14,826 bases of DNA from positions 1-14,826 of the forward strand of contig DFYJ01000066.1 in assembly GCA_002383325.1 (NCBI GenBank), in the 5' to 3' direction. Positions 1 through 8,346 of the stretch are shown in pieces. The notes under the pieces are model-generated. The model was not told the DNA's origin, did not search any database, and was given only the letters and a program-made list of their open reading frames with translations. The translations under genes were made by a program, and so were the position numbers. Source of the stretch: Candidatus Aminicenantes bacterium UBA4085 (GTDB taxonomy: Bacteria; Acidobacteriota; Aminicenantia; Aminicenantales; UBA4085). How positions within the stretch are numbered: position 1 is the first letter of the stretch; each line of letters begins with the position of its first letter.

Positions 1-2
1 GT

Positions 3-89
3 GCCCGCTCCCTCGCCGATGGTTTTGCCCCCCTCATAGCCCTCGCCCTAGTTCCCAGCGATGAAGCCGATCCATGGAAAACATGCTAA
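3..89 (+). CDS. Possible C-terminal end of an upstream gene
   Basis: The third forward frame is open from the window edge to a TAA at 87-89 and would encode 28 residues ending DEADPWKTC. The other two forward frames stop earlier, at 39 and 64. The stop would overlap the beginning of the helicase gene, and an ATG at 83-85 sits next to this stop as ATGCTAA, a common form of translational coupling. Third-position GC is only moderate compared with the genes that follow. I do not recognise the product, and chance openness over so short a stretch is quite possible. Confidence 0.25.
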   Translation, partial: ARSLADGFAPLIALALVPSDEADPWKTC

Positions 90-2284
90 AATGGACCGAC
101 ATGGAAGCGTTCGAAGGGACGATCGAATCCGTCCTCTTCTTCAATCCCGACAACGGCTACTCGGTCCTCCGCTTCTCCGCCGACGGCCGGGACAAAATGG
201 TCATCGTCGGCACCTTCCCGCCCCTGGCCCCCGGCGAGCGGCTCAAGGTCGAGGGCGAGTGGGAGACCAACGCCAAGTACGGTCCCCAGCTCAAAGTGGC
301 CCGCTTCCAGCCCGTCCTGCCGGCCGGGCTCAAGGGCATCGAGAAATATCTTTCCTGCGGCCTCATCAAGGGCATCGGCCCGGCCCTGGCCAAGCGGATC
401 GTGGCCGTCTTCGGCGACCAGACCCTGGATGTCCTGGAAAAGCAGCCCCAGCGGATGACCGAGGTCAGCGGCATCGGAGCCTCCAAGCTGGCCGACATCA
501 AGGCTTCCTGGTCCTCCCACCGCGACGTCCGCGACTTGATCATCTTCCTGCAGGAGCACGACGTCTCGACCAGCCTGGCCAACAAGATCTACCGCCAGTA
601 CGGGCCCCGCTCCTATGAGGTCCTCAAGACCAACCCCTACCAGCTTTGTCTGGACATCTGGGGCATCGGCTTCAAAACGGCCGACGCCATCGCCCTCAAG
701 CTGGGCACCGACCCGGCTTCGCCCGAGCGGATCAAGGCCTACCTGCTGTACCTCCTGGAGAAGGACAACGAGCAGGGCCACGTCTTCTCCCTGCGCGCCG
801 CCCTGCTCGCCGCGGCCTGCCAGGAGCTGGGCGTGGGCCGGACGGCGGTCGAGACGGCCTTGGACGCCCTGACCCTCAAGCGGGCCGTGGTCTGCGAAGC
901 GGTGGAGGGCGACACGGCGGTCTACCGGCCCTTCTATTACGACGCCCAGGAGGAGGTGGTCAAGGCCCTGGAGCGGCTTGCGCGGGCCCCCTTCCAGGCC
1001 CCTTCCTTCGATGTCGACAAGGTGGTGGCCGAGGTCGAGCGCGAGCTGACGGTGGAATTCTCGCCCCTGCAGAAGAAGGCCATCGCCGACAGCGTGGGCA
1101 AGAAGATCGTGGTCGTCACGGGCGGCCCGGGCACCGGCAAGACGACCTTGATCAAGGCGGTTACGGCCGTTTTCGCCAAGTGGGGCAAGACGGTCCTGCT
1201 GGCGGCCCCCACCGGCCGGGCGGCCAAGCGGCTGTCCGAGAGCACCGGCCTGGAGGCCAAGACCATCCACCGGCTGCTGGAGTTCAATCCCAAGCTGGGC
1301 TCCTTCCGCCGCGATGCCCGCCATCCCCTGGCCGGCGATGCGGTCATCATCGACGAGTTCTCCATGGTCGACCTGGCCCTGATGCACTCGCTGATTAAAG
1401 CCGTGCCTCCTTCCATGCGCCTGGTCCTGGTGGGGGACAAGGATCAGCTCCCGGCCCTCGGCCCAGGCCAGCTCCTGCGCGACCTGATCGAAGCCCGTCC
1501 CGAGACCGTCGTCCGCCTCGACCGCATCTTTCGCCAGGAGGCCGACAGCCTGATCATCCAGAATGCCCACCGGGTCAACCAGGGCGAGAAGCTGATCTAC
1601 CCGCCGCCCGGCGAAAAGAACGCCGACTTCTACTTCATCCGCCAGGAGGAGGAAGCCAAGGTCTTCTCGACCATCATGAAGCTGGTCGGCTGGAGCATCC
1701 CGCAGCGGTTCGGCCTGCCGCCTCTGTCCAACCAGATCCAGGTTATCAGCCCGATGTACAAGGGTTTCGTCGGCATCGAGCGGCTGAACATCGAGATGCA
1801 GCGCCGGCTCAACGGACGCAGCGAAGGCCTGCGCCTGGGGACCCGCGAGCTGCGGGTTCGGGACAAGGTCATGCAGGTCCGCAACGACTACGAGAAGGAC
1901 GTCTTCAACGGCGACATCGGCCACATTCTCCACGTCGACAGGGACTCCTTTCGGGTCGTCGTCGGCTACGACGGGCGGCCGGTGATTTACGAGCGGGACG
2001 AGCTGGACGACATCACCCTGGCCTACGCCGTCTCGGTCCACAAGGCCCAGGGCTCGGAGTACCAGGCCGTGGTCATGCCGCTGCTGACCCAGCACTTTAT
2101 CATGCTCCAACGCAACCTCTTCTACACCGCCCTGACTCGGGCCAAGAAGCTGAGCGTCGTCATCGGCTCCTACAAGGCCCTCTACATCGCCATCAAGAAC
2201 GACAAGCCGGTCCACCGCAACAGCCGGCTCAAGGAGAAGCTCCTCGAGGCGGCTTCCCGCCCGGCCGGGTTTGACTTGGCCTGA
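74..2284 (+). CDS. recD2: RecD2-family ATP-dependent DNA helicase (RecD-like, SF1B)
   Basis: Predicted 5'-3' DNA helicase of the RecD2 family, the RecD-like enzymes that act without RecBC in DNA repair and replication-fork maintenance. The 736-aa length is normal for the family. The N-terminal part (residues about 14-80) is the OB-like domain beginning GTIESVLFFNPDNGYSVLRF. Helix-hairpin-helix motifs follow (KGIGPALAKRI near 99-109, SGIGASKLADI near 132-142, WGIGFKTADAI near 196-206). The motor has Walker A GGPGTGKTT at 350-358, motif Ia APTGRAAKR at 378-386, motif II IIDEFSMVD at 425-433, motif III LVGDKDQLP at 452-460, RIFRQ at 484-488, and the C-terminal YTALTRAKK at 684-692. The SVHKAQGSEY stretch near 654-663 is the UvrD/RecD C-terminal motif. 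No clear ribosome binding site precedes any start; ATGs at 83 and 101 are alternatives, and 101 places the OB domain close to the N-terminus as in many homologues. Family assignment is firm, the exact start is not. Confidence 0.95.
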   Translation: MENMLKWTDMEAFEGTIESVLFFNPDNGYSVLRFSADGRDKMVIVGTFPPLAPGERLKVEGEWETNAKYGPQLKVARFQPVLPAGLKGIEKYLSCGLIKGIGPALAKRIVAVFGDQTLDVLEKQPQRMTEVSGIGASKLADIKASWSSHRDVRDLIIFLQEHDVSTSLANKIYRQYGPRSYEVLKTNPYQLCLDIWGIGFKTADAIALKLGTDPASPERIKAYLLYLLEKDNEQGHVFSLRAALLAAACQELGVGRTAVETALDALTLKRAVVCEAVEGDTAVYRPFYYDAQEEVVKALERLARAPFQAPSFDVDKVVAEVERELTVEFSPLQKKAIADSVGKKIVVVTGGPGTGKTTLIKAVTAVFAKWGKTVLLAAPTGRAAKRLSESTGLEAKTIHRLLEFNPKLGSFRRDARHPLAGDAVIIDEFSMVDLALMHSLIKAVPPSMRLVLVGDKDQLPALGPGQLLRDLIEARPETVVRLDRIFRQEADSLIIQNAHRVNQGEKLIYPPPGEKNADFYFIRQEEEAKVFSTIMKLVGWSIPQRFGLPPLSNQIQVISPMYKGFVGIERLNIEMQRRLNGRSEGLRLGTRELRVRDKVMQVRNDYEKDVFNGDIGHILHVDRDSFRVVVGYDGRPVIYERDELDDITLAYAVSVHKAQGSEYQAVVMPLLTQHFIMLQRNLFYTALTRAKKLSVVIGSYKALYIAIKNDKPVHRNSRLKEKLLEAASRPAGFDLA

Positions 2285-2325
2285 TCGAACCCCTATCATG
2301 GGATGAGACCGAAAAGGAGGAGCGC

Positions 2326-2811
2326 ATGAGGACTTTCCGCACCCGCGCCACGCTCGGCGGGCTGCTCGCCCTGGCCCTGCTGGCCGCCGCGGCCGACACC
2401 GTCGTGGTCAAGGTCCAGAGCTCGGCCATCCGGCAGAATCCCCAGTTCTTCGCTCCGGTCGTGGCCGCGGTCCGGGCCGGCGACAGGCTGGCCAAGCTGG
2501 CCGAGTCCAACGGCTGGCTCCAGGTTAAGTCGGCCGCCGGGGCCGCCGGCTGGATCCACGCCGGAGCCGTGGAAGCGTCCCGTCTGGCCCTGGCCTCCTC
2601 CTCCTCGGCCATGAAGACGCAGGCCTCGGCCTCCGAAGTGGCCTTGGCCGGCAAGGGCTTCAACAAGCAGATCGAGGACAGCTACAAGACCAAGAACCCG
2701 TCGCTCAACTTCGCCGCCGTCGACCGCCTTCTCCAAGTCAGGGCCGCCCCATCCCAGGTGGAGGATTTCCTCAGGCGCGGCAAGCTGGCTCCCTTCGGAG
2801 GCGCCAAGTGA
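2326..2811 (+). CDS. Exported SH3-like domain protein
   Basis: A 161-aa protein with a probable signal peptide: an Arg-rich start (MRTFRTRATLGG), a hydrophobic core LLALALLAAAA, and the mature part from about residue 23. Residues about 25-82 look like a bacterial SH3 (SH3b) fold: VVVKVQSSAIRQNPQFFAPV, then VRAGDRLAKLAESNGWLQVK and GAAGWIHAGAVE, matching the pattern of two-strand units ending in a Gly-Trp-Ile/Val element. Such domains usually bind cell-wall or protein ligands outside the cytoplasm. The C-terminal half is Ser/Ala-rich and then charged, with no recognised domain. A strong ribosome binding site (AGGAGGAG) lies just before the ATG. Its stop overlaps the GTG start of the M48 protease as GTGA, so the two proteins are probably made together and may act together in the periplasm; that partnership is inferred from layout only. 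Confidence 0.85.
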   Translation: MRTFRTRATLGGLLALALLAAAADTVVVKVQSSAIRQNPQFFAPVVAAVRAGDRLAKLAESNGWLQVKSAAGAAGWIHAGAVEASRLALASSSSAMKTQASASEVALAGKGFNKQIEDSYKTKNPSLNFAAVDRLLQVRAAPSQVEDFLRRGKLAPFGGAK

Positions 2812-3716
2812 GCGCCCGGCGCCGGCTGCCGCTTGTCCTGGCCCTCCTTCTGGGGCTGTCCGCCGGCTCGGCCTACGCCCAGGGAATAGGCGGAGTCCTC
2901 AACAAGGTCAACAAGGTCGCCAAGACCGGCAAGGAAGCGGCCAAGGTCGTCAAGACCGTGCGCAACACCTTCGGCGACATCAGCGATGAGGAAGAGCACT
3001 ACATCGGCCGCAGCGTGGCGGCCCTGATTCTGTCGCGCTATGCGCCGCTCAACAACCCGGCCTTGAGCCAATATGTCAACATCCTGGGCCAGGCCGTGGC
3101 CCTGTCCTCCGACCGGCCCGAGACCTATGCCGGGTATCACTTCCAGATCCTGAACTCCGACGAGGTCAATGCCCTGGCCGCCCCCGGCGGGATGATCTTT
3201 CTGACCAAGGGGCTGATCAAGCTCTGCCCGGACGAGGAGGCCCTGGCTTCCATTCTGGCCCATGAGATCGGTCACGTGGCCGCCCGGCACGGCCTGCAGT
3301 CCATTAAGAAGTCGCGCCTGGTGGACGCCTTCAAGCTCATGGAGCAGGGCACCCTCCAGAAGTACACGCCCGGCGAGCTGGACCAGCTGACCGGGATCTT
3401 CGAAAACGCCCTCGGCGACATCGCCGAGAGCCTGGTCGAGAAAGGCTACGACCGCAAATACGAGTACGAGGCCGACGAGCTGGCCCTGAAAACCAGCCTG
3501 CGGGCCGGCTACGACCCGACCGGGTTGAACCGCTTCCTTCAGACCATGGCCGGCGGCGCGGCGGCCTCTTCGGGCCTGGGTTGGTTCAAGACCCACCCGA
3601 CGCCCGAGCAGAGGATCGGCAAGGCGGAAAAGGTCGAGGCGGGCATGGGCCCGCTGCCGACGATCCTGGCCGCCCGGACGGCCCGGTTCCAGGCGGCCAC
3701 AGCGGGGCTGAAATAG
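2808..3716 (+). CDS. M48-family zinc metalloprotease, exported
   Basis: A 302-aa periplasmic M48 peptidase of the BepA/LoiP/Oma1 type, a group that degrades or matures envelope proteins. Residues 1-24 form a signal peptide (MSARRRLPLVLALLLGLSAG, cleavage near AYA-QG). The catalytic helix is ILAHEIGHVAARHG with H152, E153 and H156. The third zinc ligand is expected in EYEADELA (E221). The conserved SDEVNALAAPGG stretch precedes the helix, and the C-terminal THPTPEQRIG element (about 262-271) is the usual M48 signature. No TPR repeats follow, so it is shorter than BepA. The start is GTG, preceded by GGAGG six bases upstream inside the previous gene. The family is clear; whether it acts as a protease or partly as a chaperone cannot be told from sequence. 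Confidence 0.93.
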   Translation: MSARRRLPLVLALLLGLSAGSAYAQGIGGVLNKVNKVAKTGKEAAKVVKTVRNTFGDISDEEEHYIGRSVAALILSRYAPLNNPALSQYVNILGQAVALSSDRPETYAGYHFQILNSDEVNALAAPGGMIFLTKGLIKLCPDEEALASILAHEIGHVAARHGLQSIKKSRLVDAFKLMEQGTLQKYTPGELDQLTGIFENALGDIAESLVEKGYDRKYEYEADELALKTSLRAGYDPTGLNRFLQTMAGGAAASSGLGWFKTHPTPEQRIGKAEKVEAGMGPLPTILAARTARFQAATAGLK

Positions 3717-3723
3717 GAGAGGA

Positions 3724-5799
3724 GTGGATAAGAAGCTTCTCCGCGGCGTCCTGGCCGGGTCGGGCGCCTTTCTCTTGGCCGCGGCCTTGGGCGGGCTGGG
3801 CTTCTGGCGGGGCCTGGAGTTGAAGAGCTGGGACGCCCGCATCCGTCTCTTCGCCGAGTCCGATCCCTCTCCCGATATTGCGATCATCCTCGTCGATCAG
3901 TACAGCCTGGACCATTTCAAGGCCCAGGAAGTCTCCTGGCCTTGGCCGCGCCAGATGTACGCGCCGATCCTGGGATACCTGAAAGATGGAGGCGCCCGTT
4001 CGGTCTTCATGGACATCATGATGAGCGAGGCGTCGACATATGATGTCGAAGACGACGAGATGCTGGCCGCAGCCCTGCGCGAATCGGGCAACGTCGTGCT
4101 GCCGATCTTCCTCAGCGGCGAGGACAAGCCGTCCTCGGACGGCGCCGAAGCCTTCCTGAAGAAATCAGCCTTGGTGGCCGGAGCCTGGCCCAAGCCTGGG
4201 CGGAGCTTCCACTCGGCCACCGTTCCCATCCCGATTCTGGCCGAAGCGGCCCGGGGCGGGGCGGAAGTCCACGTGGATCCCGACGCCGACGGGATCTACC
4301 GCCGCATGCCGCTGGCCACCAGAATCGGCGACCGGGACATCCCCTCGGTCGCCTTGGCGCTGTCGCGCATGGGACCCGCTCCGGCGGCCCAGACGGCCAT
4401 GCCCCCGCTGGACCGCGACGGGGCCATGCTGATCCGCTATCGTTCGGGCCGAGCTTTCCCGGCTACTCCGGCAGCGTCGATCATCGACGGCTGGCTGAAG
4501 ATGTCCGAGGGGGAGGAGCCGGCCATCCCGCCGCAGGCCTTCGCCGGGAAGAACGTCCTCATCGGCCTGAGCGGAGTCGGCCTCCTGGACATGAAGACGT
4601 CCCCGGTCAGCCGGGCCGTGCCCGGCGTCGAGATCCAGGCCGCTGCGCTTGACACGCTCCTGCGGGGGCGCTTCCTGCGCCACCCTTCGCCCCTGATCGA
4701 CCTGCTTCTAGCGCTCCTGCTGGCGATCGGCGCGGCCGCTGCGATCTCCCGGATCGGCAAACCGGCCGTCCTGGGAGCCGCCGCCGCCGGCCTCCTGGCC
4801 TTGCCTTCCGCCGCGGCCTGCCTGGGCTTCGCGGCGGGCCGCTGGGTCTCGCTCGTCCTTCCGACCGCGGGCGTCCTGTTCGCGGTGATCGCGGCGGCCG
4901 TCTGGAGCTACGCCGCGGAGGGGCGCCAGAAGCGCTTCCTCAAAACGGCTTTCCGGCAATATCTCAGCCCCCACGTCGTCGAGCGGGTGTCCGAGAACCC
5001 GGCCCTGCTGCGGCTGGGCGGGGAGAGGCGCGAGATCACCTCATTTTTCTCGGATGTGGCCGGATTCACATCGATCTCCGAGTCGCTGGGGGCCGAGGGG
5101 CTGGTGGCCCTGCTCAACGAGCTGCTGTCGGCCATGTCGGACATCATCCTGGATGAGGCCGGCACGCTCGACAAATACGAGGGTGACGCCATCGTCGCCT
5201 TCTGGAACGCTCCGCTCGATACTCCCGACCACGCCCTGCGGGCCTGCCGGGCGGCCTTGGCCTGCCAGAGCAGGCTGGCCGCCATGGGGCCGGGGCTCGA
5301 GGCCCGCTATGGCCATAAGCTCCATATGCGCATCGGCCTCAACACGGGGCCGGCGGTGGTCGGCAACATGGGCTCGAGCCGCCGCTTCGATTACACGGCC
5401 ATGGGCGACACGGTGAACTTGGCCGCGCGCCTGGAAGGCGCCTGCAAGCCCTTCGGCATCTCCATTCTGGCCGGGGAGGGAACGGTCGCCGCGGCCGGCC
5501 CGGACATCGTGGCCCGCGAAATCGATCGCCTCCGGGTCGTAGGCAAAAGTCTTCCGACCCGGATTTTCGAGATCGTGGGGCGGCGGGAGGACGTCGGGGC
5601 GGATGCGCTGGCCAGGCTGGACTCCTTCCGCGGCGTCCTGGACGCCTACCGCCGACGGGCCTGGTCCGAGGCGGAAGCTGAAGCCGCGGCTTTGGCCGGG
5701 GATCCGGTGGCGGCCGTCTACGCCGCGCGCTGCGCCCGATACCAGACCGATTCGCCGCCGGAGGACTGGGACTTCGTCTTCGATCTCAAGACTAAATGA
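3724..5799 (+). CDS. CHASE2-domain class III adenylate cyclase, membrane-bound
   Basis: A 691-aa membrane receptor cyclase predicted to make cAMP from ATP. An N-terminal membrane segment (about residues 7-28) leads into a CHASE2 extracytoplasmic sensor (about 35-315: LKSWDARIRLF, IILVDQYSLDHF, GVEIQAAALDTLL). Further hydrophobic segments follow (about 324-398), then a class III cyclase domain (about 430-620). Catalytic features are all present: metal aspartates D444 (FFSDVAGFTS) and D488 (KYEGDAIVAFW), adenine-selecting K484 and D556 (FDYTAMGDTVNLAARLE), and transition-state N565 and R569. The Lys/Asp pair argues for ATP over GTP. The GTG start has GGAGAGGA directly upstream, seven bases after the M48 stop. 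A hydrolase gene and a cyclic-nucleotide-domain channel gene follow in the same run, so cAMP made here probably acts on that channel. The signal sensed by CHASE2 is unknown. Confidence 0.93.
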   Translation: MDKKLLRGVLAGSGAFLLAAALGGLGFWRGLELKSWDARIRLFAESDPSPDIAIILVDQYSLDHFKAQEVSWPWPRQMYAPILGYLKDGGARSVFMDIMMSEASTYDVEDDEMLAAALRESGNVVLPIFLSGEDKPSSDGAEAFLKKSALVAGAWPKPGRSFHSATVPIPILAEAARGGAEVHVDPDADGIYRRMPLATRIGDRDIPSVALALSRMGPAPAAQTAMPPLDRDGAMLIRYRSGRAFPATPAASIIDGWLKMSEGEEPAIPPQAFAGKNVLIGLSGVGLLDMKTSPVSRAVPGVEIQAAALDTLLRGRFLRHPSPLIDLLLALLLAIGAAAAISRIGKPAVLGAAAAGLLALPSAAACLGFAAGRWVSLVLPTAGVLFAVIAAAVWSYAAEGRQKRFLKTAFRQYLSPHVVERVSENPALLRLGGERREITSFFSDVAGFTSISESLGAEGLVALLNELLSAMSDIILDEAGTLDKYEGDAIVAFWNAPLDTPDHALRACRAALACQSRLAAMGPGLEARYGHKLHMRIGLNTGPAVVGNMGSSRRFDYTAMGDTVNLAARLEGACKPFGISILAGEGTVAAAGPDIVAREIDRLRVVGKSLPTRIFEIVGRREDVGADALARLDSFRGVLDAYRRRAWSEAEAEAAALAGDPVAAVYAARCARYQTDSPPEDWDFVFDLKTK

Positions 5800-5812
5800 A
5801 AGGATAGCCATC

Positions 5813-6631
5813 ATGCGGATCGAATTCTTCGGCGTGCGAGGCTCGTTTCCGGCAGCCGGCCAATGCCAATCCCTCTATGGCGCCGCGACCCCCTGCGCCC
5901 TGATCAAGTCGGCGGCGGGGGAGCAGGTCATCCTGGACGCGGGAACCGGCCTGCGCACGCTGGGGGCGCAGATGATGGCCAAGGCGGGCGAAGGGACGCT
6001 GAAGGCGACCATCTTGTTCACCCACTTTCACCTCGACCATGTCCTGGGCCTGCCTTTCTTCGACATCCTCTACCGGCCGAACACCGAGATCACCTTCATC
6101 TCCTGGGTGGATCCGGAAGAGGCCCATGAGATCCTGGCGCTGCTGATGAAGGCGCCCCTCTTCCCGGTTGGATTCGACGAGACCCCGTCCAAAAAGACTT
6201 TTGTCCGCATCGGTCCCGAGGGCGCGACGATGGCCGGCATGCGCGTCCAGCGGACCCAGCTGCGCCATCCCCAGGGCTGCATGGCCTACCGCTTCGACGA
6301 CGGCAAGCGCAGCGCAGTCTTCGCCACCGACACCGAGCACCCTGAGGAAGGGATCGACGCCCGGCTGGCCGATCTGTCCCAGAAGGCCTCGCTCCTGGTC
6401 TATGACGCCATGTACACGCCGGAGGAATACGAGGCTGGCCGCCAGGGCTGGGGCCACAGCACCTGGGAGCAGGGCGTGCGGCTGGCCAAGGCGGCCAAGG
6501 TCGGGCGGCTCCTGCTGTCCCACCTCAACCCCAACTATGACGATCGGGCGGTCGGCCGCATGAGGCGGGCGGCCAAGGCCAATTTCCGGCACGTCGAAGT
6601 CGCCGCGGCCGGGATGGTGGTCAAGCTGTGA
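5813..6631 (+). CDS. MBL-fold metallohydrolase, candidate cyclic-nucleotide phosphodiesterase
   Basis: A 272-aa metallo-beta-lactamase-fold hydrolase of the PhnP/COG1235-like group, opening with the characteristic MRIEFFGVRGSFP. Metal ligands are visible: HFHLDH at 71-76, H152, D173 (ATDTEH) and H237 (LLLSHLNP), with H215 (GWGHSTWEQG) also conserved-looking. The group includes phosphodiesterases, and relatives are often annotated as 3',5'-cyclic-nucleotide phosphodiesterases. The start is the ATG with AAAGGA eight bases upstream, 13 bases after the cyclase stop; the frame is open further upstream inside the cyclase gene but without reason to start there. Lying between a cyclase and a cAMP-type channel, it is an attractive candidate for removing cAMP. 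That role is inferred from position and fold; nuclease, phosphonate-related or other phosphodiester substrates remain possible. Confidence 0.9.
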   Translation: MRIEFFGVRGSFPAAGQCQSLYGAATPCALIKSAAGEQVILDAGTGLRTLGAQMMAKAGEGTLKATILFTHFHLDHVLGLPFFDILYRPNTEITFISWVDPEEAHEILALLMKAPLFPVGFDETPSKKTFVRIGPEGATMAGMRVQRTQLRHPQGCMAYRFDDGKRSAVFATDTEHPEEGIDARLADLSQKASLLVYDAMYTPEEYEAGRQGWGHSTWEQGVRLAKAAKVGRLLLSHLNPNYDDRAVGRMRRAAKANFRHVEVAAAGMVVKL

Positions 6632-8301
6632 TGGATCCTTCGGCCCCGCGGTCGATCTACGGCACTCTATCCGTCTATCTGCTGGTCGTCGCGGGGGCGC
6701 TTCTCCTCTACCTGATCACGCGATTCCTGGCCGGGCGCTTTTCGGCGGGGATGGGGCGGAACGGACGGATCCTCACGAGCCGCCTGAGCCTGCCGGCGGT
6801 CTTCGGCCTGGCCTTCGCCGGCCTTTCGGCCTTTGCCCCGGTGCCGGCGGGCTACCGGCCCTATATCGACGCGGGGGTTGTCTTCTTCGTCTTCTTCTTC
6901 CTCATCAGGCTGTTCGATGCGCTGTTGTCGATCTGGTACGGACGGTCCCGAAAGTCCTTTCCCATGCCGGACGTGCTGCGCAACCTCGTTCTCGGGATCA
7001 TGGAGCTGGCGGTCCTCTTCATCGTCCTCAAGGCTATCCTGAAGATCGATCTGTCGCCGATCCTGGGCGCCTCGGCCATCCTGACCATGGTCCTGGGCTT
7101 AGCTCTTCAAGGCGTTCTGAGCAACATCCTGTCGGGAGCGTCGCTCCATTTCGTTCGCTCCATCAACCGCGGCGACTGGGTCTCGATCGGGGCCCACGAG
7201 GGTGTCGTCGTCGACACTAACTGGCGCGAGACCCGCATCCTGGACCGGGCCTCGAACATCGTCGTTCTGCCCAACACGGTGGTGGCTTCGGAAAGAATCA
7301 TCAACTACGCCCAGCCGGACAGCCGGACGGCCCTTCTGCTGCCGTTCAAGCTGAGCCCGCAAGCCCCGGCGGGGGAGGTGCTGAGCGTCCTGGTCGAGGC
7401 GGCTCGGGATTGCCCTTCGGTCGTGTCCGATCCTGCGCCCCTGGCCTTCCTCCAAAGCTTCGACGAATGGGGCGTTTCCTACCTCTTGAAGTTCTGGGTC
7501 ACGGACTATGCCCGCAAGCACAGCATCATCACCGATGTCGGCCGGCTGGCCTGGTACAAGCTGCGCCGCCGCGGCTTCGAGATCGCGGTGCCGGCGGCGG
7601 AAGGATTCCGCGCCCTGACGGGAATAGCCGGAGCTGCGGGGCGTCAGGCGCCCGCGCCGGTCCCGGCGATCCCCGACGCCCAAGCCGGCGACGAAGCCGA
7701 AGAGAGCTTCGCCGCCCTGATGCGCTCGGCTTTCCTGCGGCGGCCCCGAGAGGGCGGCTTGGGCGAGCTTCTCGTGCCTGAAGACCACGTCCGCGACCTG
7801 GCCTCGGTCGTCATCCGGGCCGTCTATGCCAAGGGCGAAGTCCTCTTCCGGCAGGGCGACAAGGGCCGCAGCGCTTACGTCATCGTGCGCGGGAGGATCC
7901 GGGGTGAGATCGTGACCCAGGAAGCGGGCAAGGCCTACACCTCCGCGTTCAGCGTCGGCTCCGGGGGGCTGTTCGGAGAGATGTCGCTTTTCACCGGCAT
8001 GCCGCGCACCGCCACCGGGATCATCGAGGAGGAAGCCGTCCTGCTGAAGATCCGGGCCGAGGACTTCGGACCGGTGCTGGCCAAGAACCCCGACCTGGCC
8101 GAGGTCATCGCCGACCTGGTCAGCGCCCGCAACCAGCTGAACCGCGAGAGCCTGCTGAAGATCAAGGATCTCTCGGAAAAGGACATCCAGGCGGGGACCA
8201 GCAAGCGCAGCATCCTGGACTACCTGAAGAGGTTTGTCGGCATCCGCAAAGGCAGGGGAACGGAACCTGACGACGGCTCCGTGCCGCCGCCGGAGGATTG
8301 A
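6631..8301 (+). CDS. MscS-family channel with C-terminal cyclic-nucleotide-binding domain
   Basis: A 556-aa inner-membrane channel of the bacterial cyclic-nucleotide-gated MscS type. Hydrophobic segments occupy about residues 12-34, 53-70, 80-101 and 116-137. The pore-lining helix and beta-domain region follows (ILGASAILTMVLGLALQGVLSN near 144-165; FVRSINRGDWVSIG near 174-187; VVLPNTVVASERIINY near 211-226). A proline/alanine-rich linker (about 336-355) leads to a cyclic-nucleotide-binding domain (about 388-500) with GEVLFRQGDKGRSAYVIVRG, and the phosphate-binding cassette GGLFGEMSLFTGMPRTAT with E450 and R459. The Arg-Thr-Ala arrangement fits cAMP binding. The start ATG shares one base with the preceding stop (TGATG); a GTG three bases earlier is an alternative. 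Relatives are reported to be gated by cAMP and often to respond poorly to tension. With a predicted adenylate cyclase two genes upstream, ligand and receptor appear to be co-expressed. Confidence 0.94.
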   Translation: MDPSAPRSIYGTLSVYLLVVAGALLLYLITRFLAGRFSAGMGRNGRILTSRLSLPAVFGLAFAGLSAFAPVPAGYRPYIDAGVVFFVFFFLIRLFDALLSIWYGRSRKSFPMPDVLRNLVLGIMELAVLFIVLKAILKIDLSPILGASAILTMVLGLALQGVLSNILSGASLHFVRSINRGDWVSIGAHEGVVVDTNWRETRILDRASNIVVLPNTVVASERIINYAQPDSRTALLLPFKLSPQAPAGEVLSVLVEAARDCPSVVSDPAPLAFLQSFDEWGVSYLLKFWVTDYARKHSIITDVGRLAWYKLRRRGFEIAVPAAEGFRALTGIAGAAGRQAPAPVPAIPDAQAGDEAEESFAALMRSAFLRRPREGGLGELLVPEDHVRDLASVVIRAVYAKGEVLFRQGDKGRSAYVIVRGRIRGEIVTQEAGKAYTSAFSVGSGGLFGEMSLFTGMPRTATGIIEEEAVLLKIRAEDFGPVLAKNPDLAEVIADLVSARNQLNRESLLKIKDLSEKDIQAGTSKRSILDYLKRFVGIRKGRGTEPDDGSVPPPED

Positions 8302-8326
8302 AAAAGGGGCGGGGAAGCCTTATAGT
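8298..8326 (+). promoter_or_regulatory. Sigma70-like promoter of the tRNA-Arg gene
   Basis: TTGAAA at 8298-8303 and TATAGT at 8321-8326 are separated by exactly 17 bases, close to the consensus -35 and -10 boxes. The -35 box overlaps the TGA stop of the channel gene. The tRNA begins about 20 bases after the -10 box, after a small GCCCC/GGGGC hairpin (8331-8346) in the leader. No transcript data are available; the call rests on box quality, spacing and position. Confidence 0.65.
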
Positions 8327-8346
8327 GATGGCCCCATCGACGGGGC

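Noticed and set aside
86..2299. Very long open frame (737 codons) antisense to the RecD2 gene
   Set aside because: In GC-rich coding DNA the complementary frame is often free of stops. The sense frame has every helicase motif, while the antisense product is a biased Gly/Asp/Leu/Val-rich sequence with no recognisable domain.
2682..3887. Long minus-strand open frame opposite the M48 gene
   Set aside because: It lies antisense to a protease with a complete HExxH motif and signal peptide and runs across three sense genes; composition-driven shadow.
5603..5812. Upstream extension of the MBL-fold hydrolase by 70 codons
   Set aside because: The extension lies inside the cyclase gene in another frame. 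The fold begins at MRIEFFGVRG, whose ATG at 5813 has a proper ribosome binding site.
8331..8346. GCCCC/GGGGC hairpin as a terminator for the channel operon
   Set aside because: No T tract follows, and it lies in the tRNA leader downstream of a good tRNA promoter, where termination would block the tRNA.
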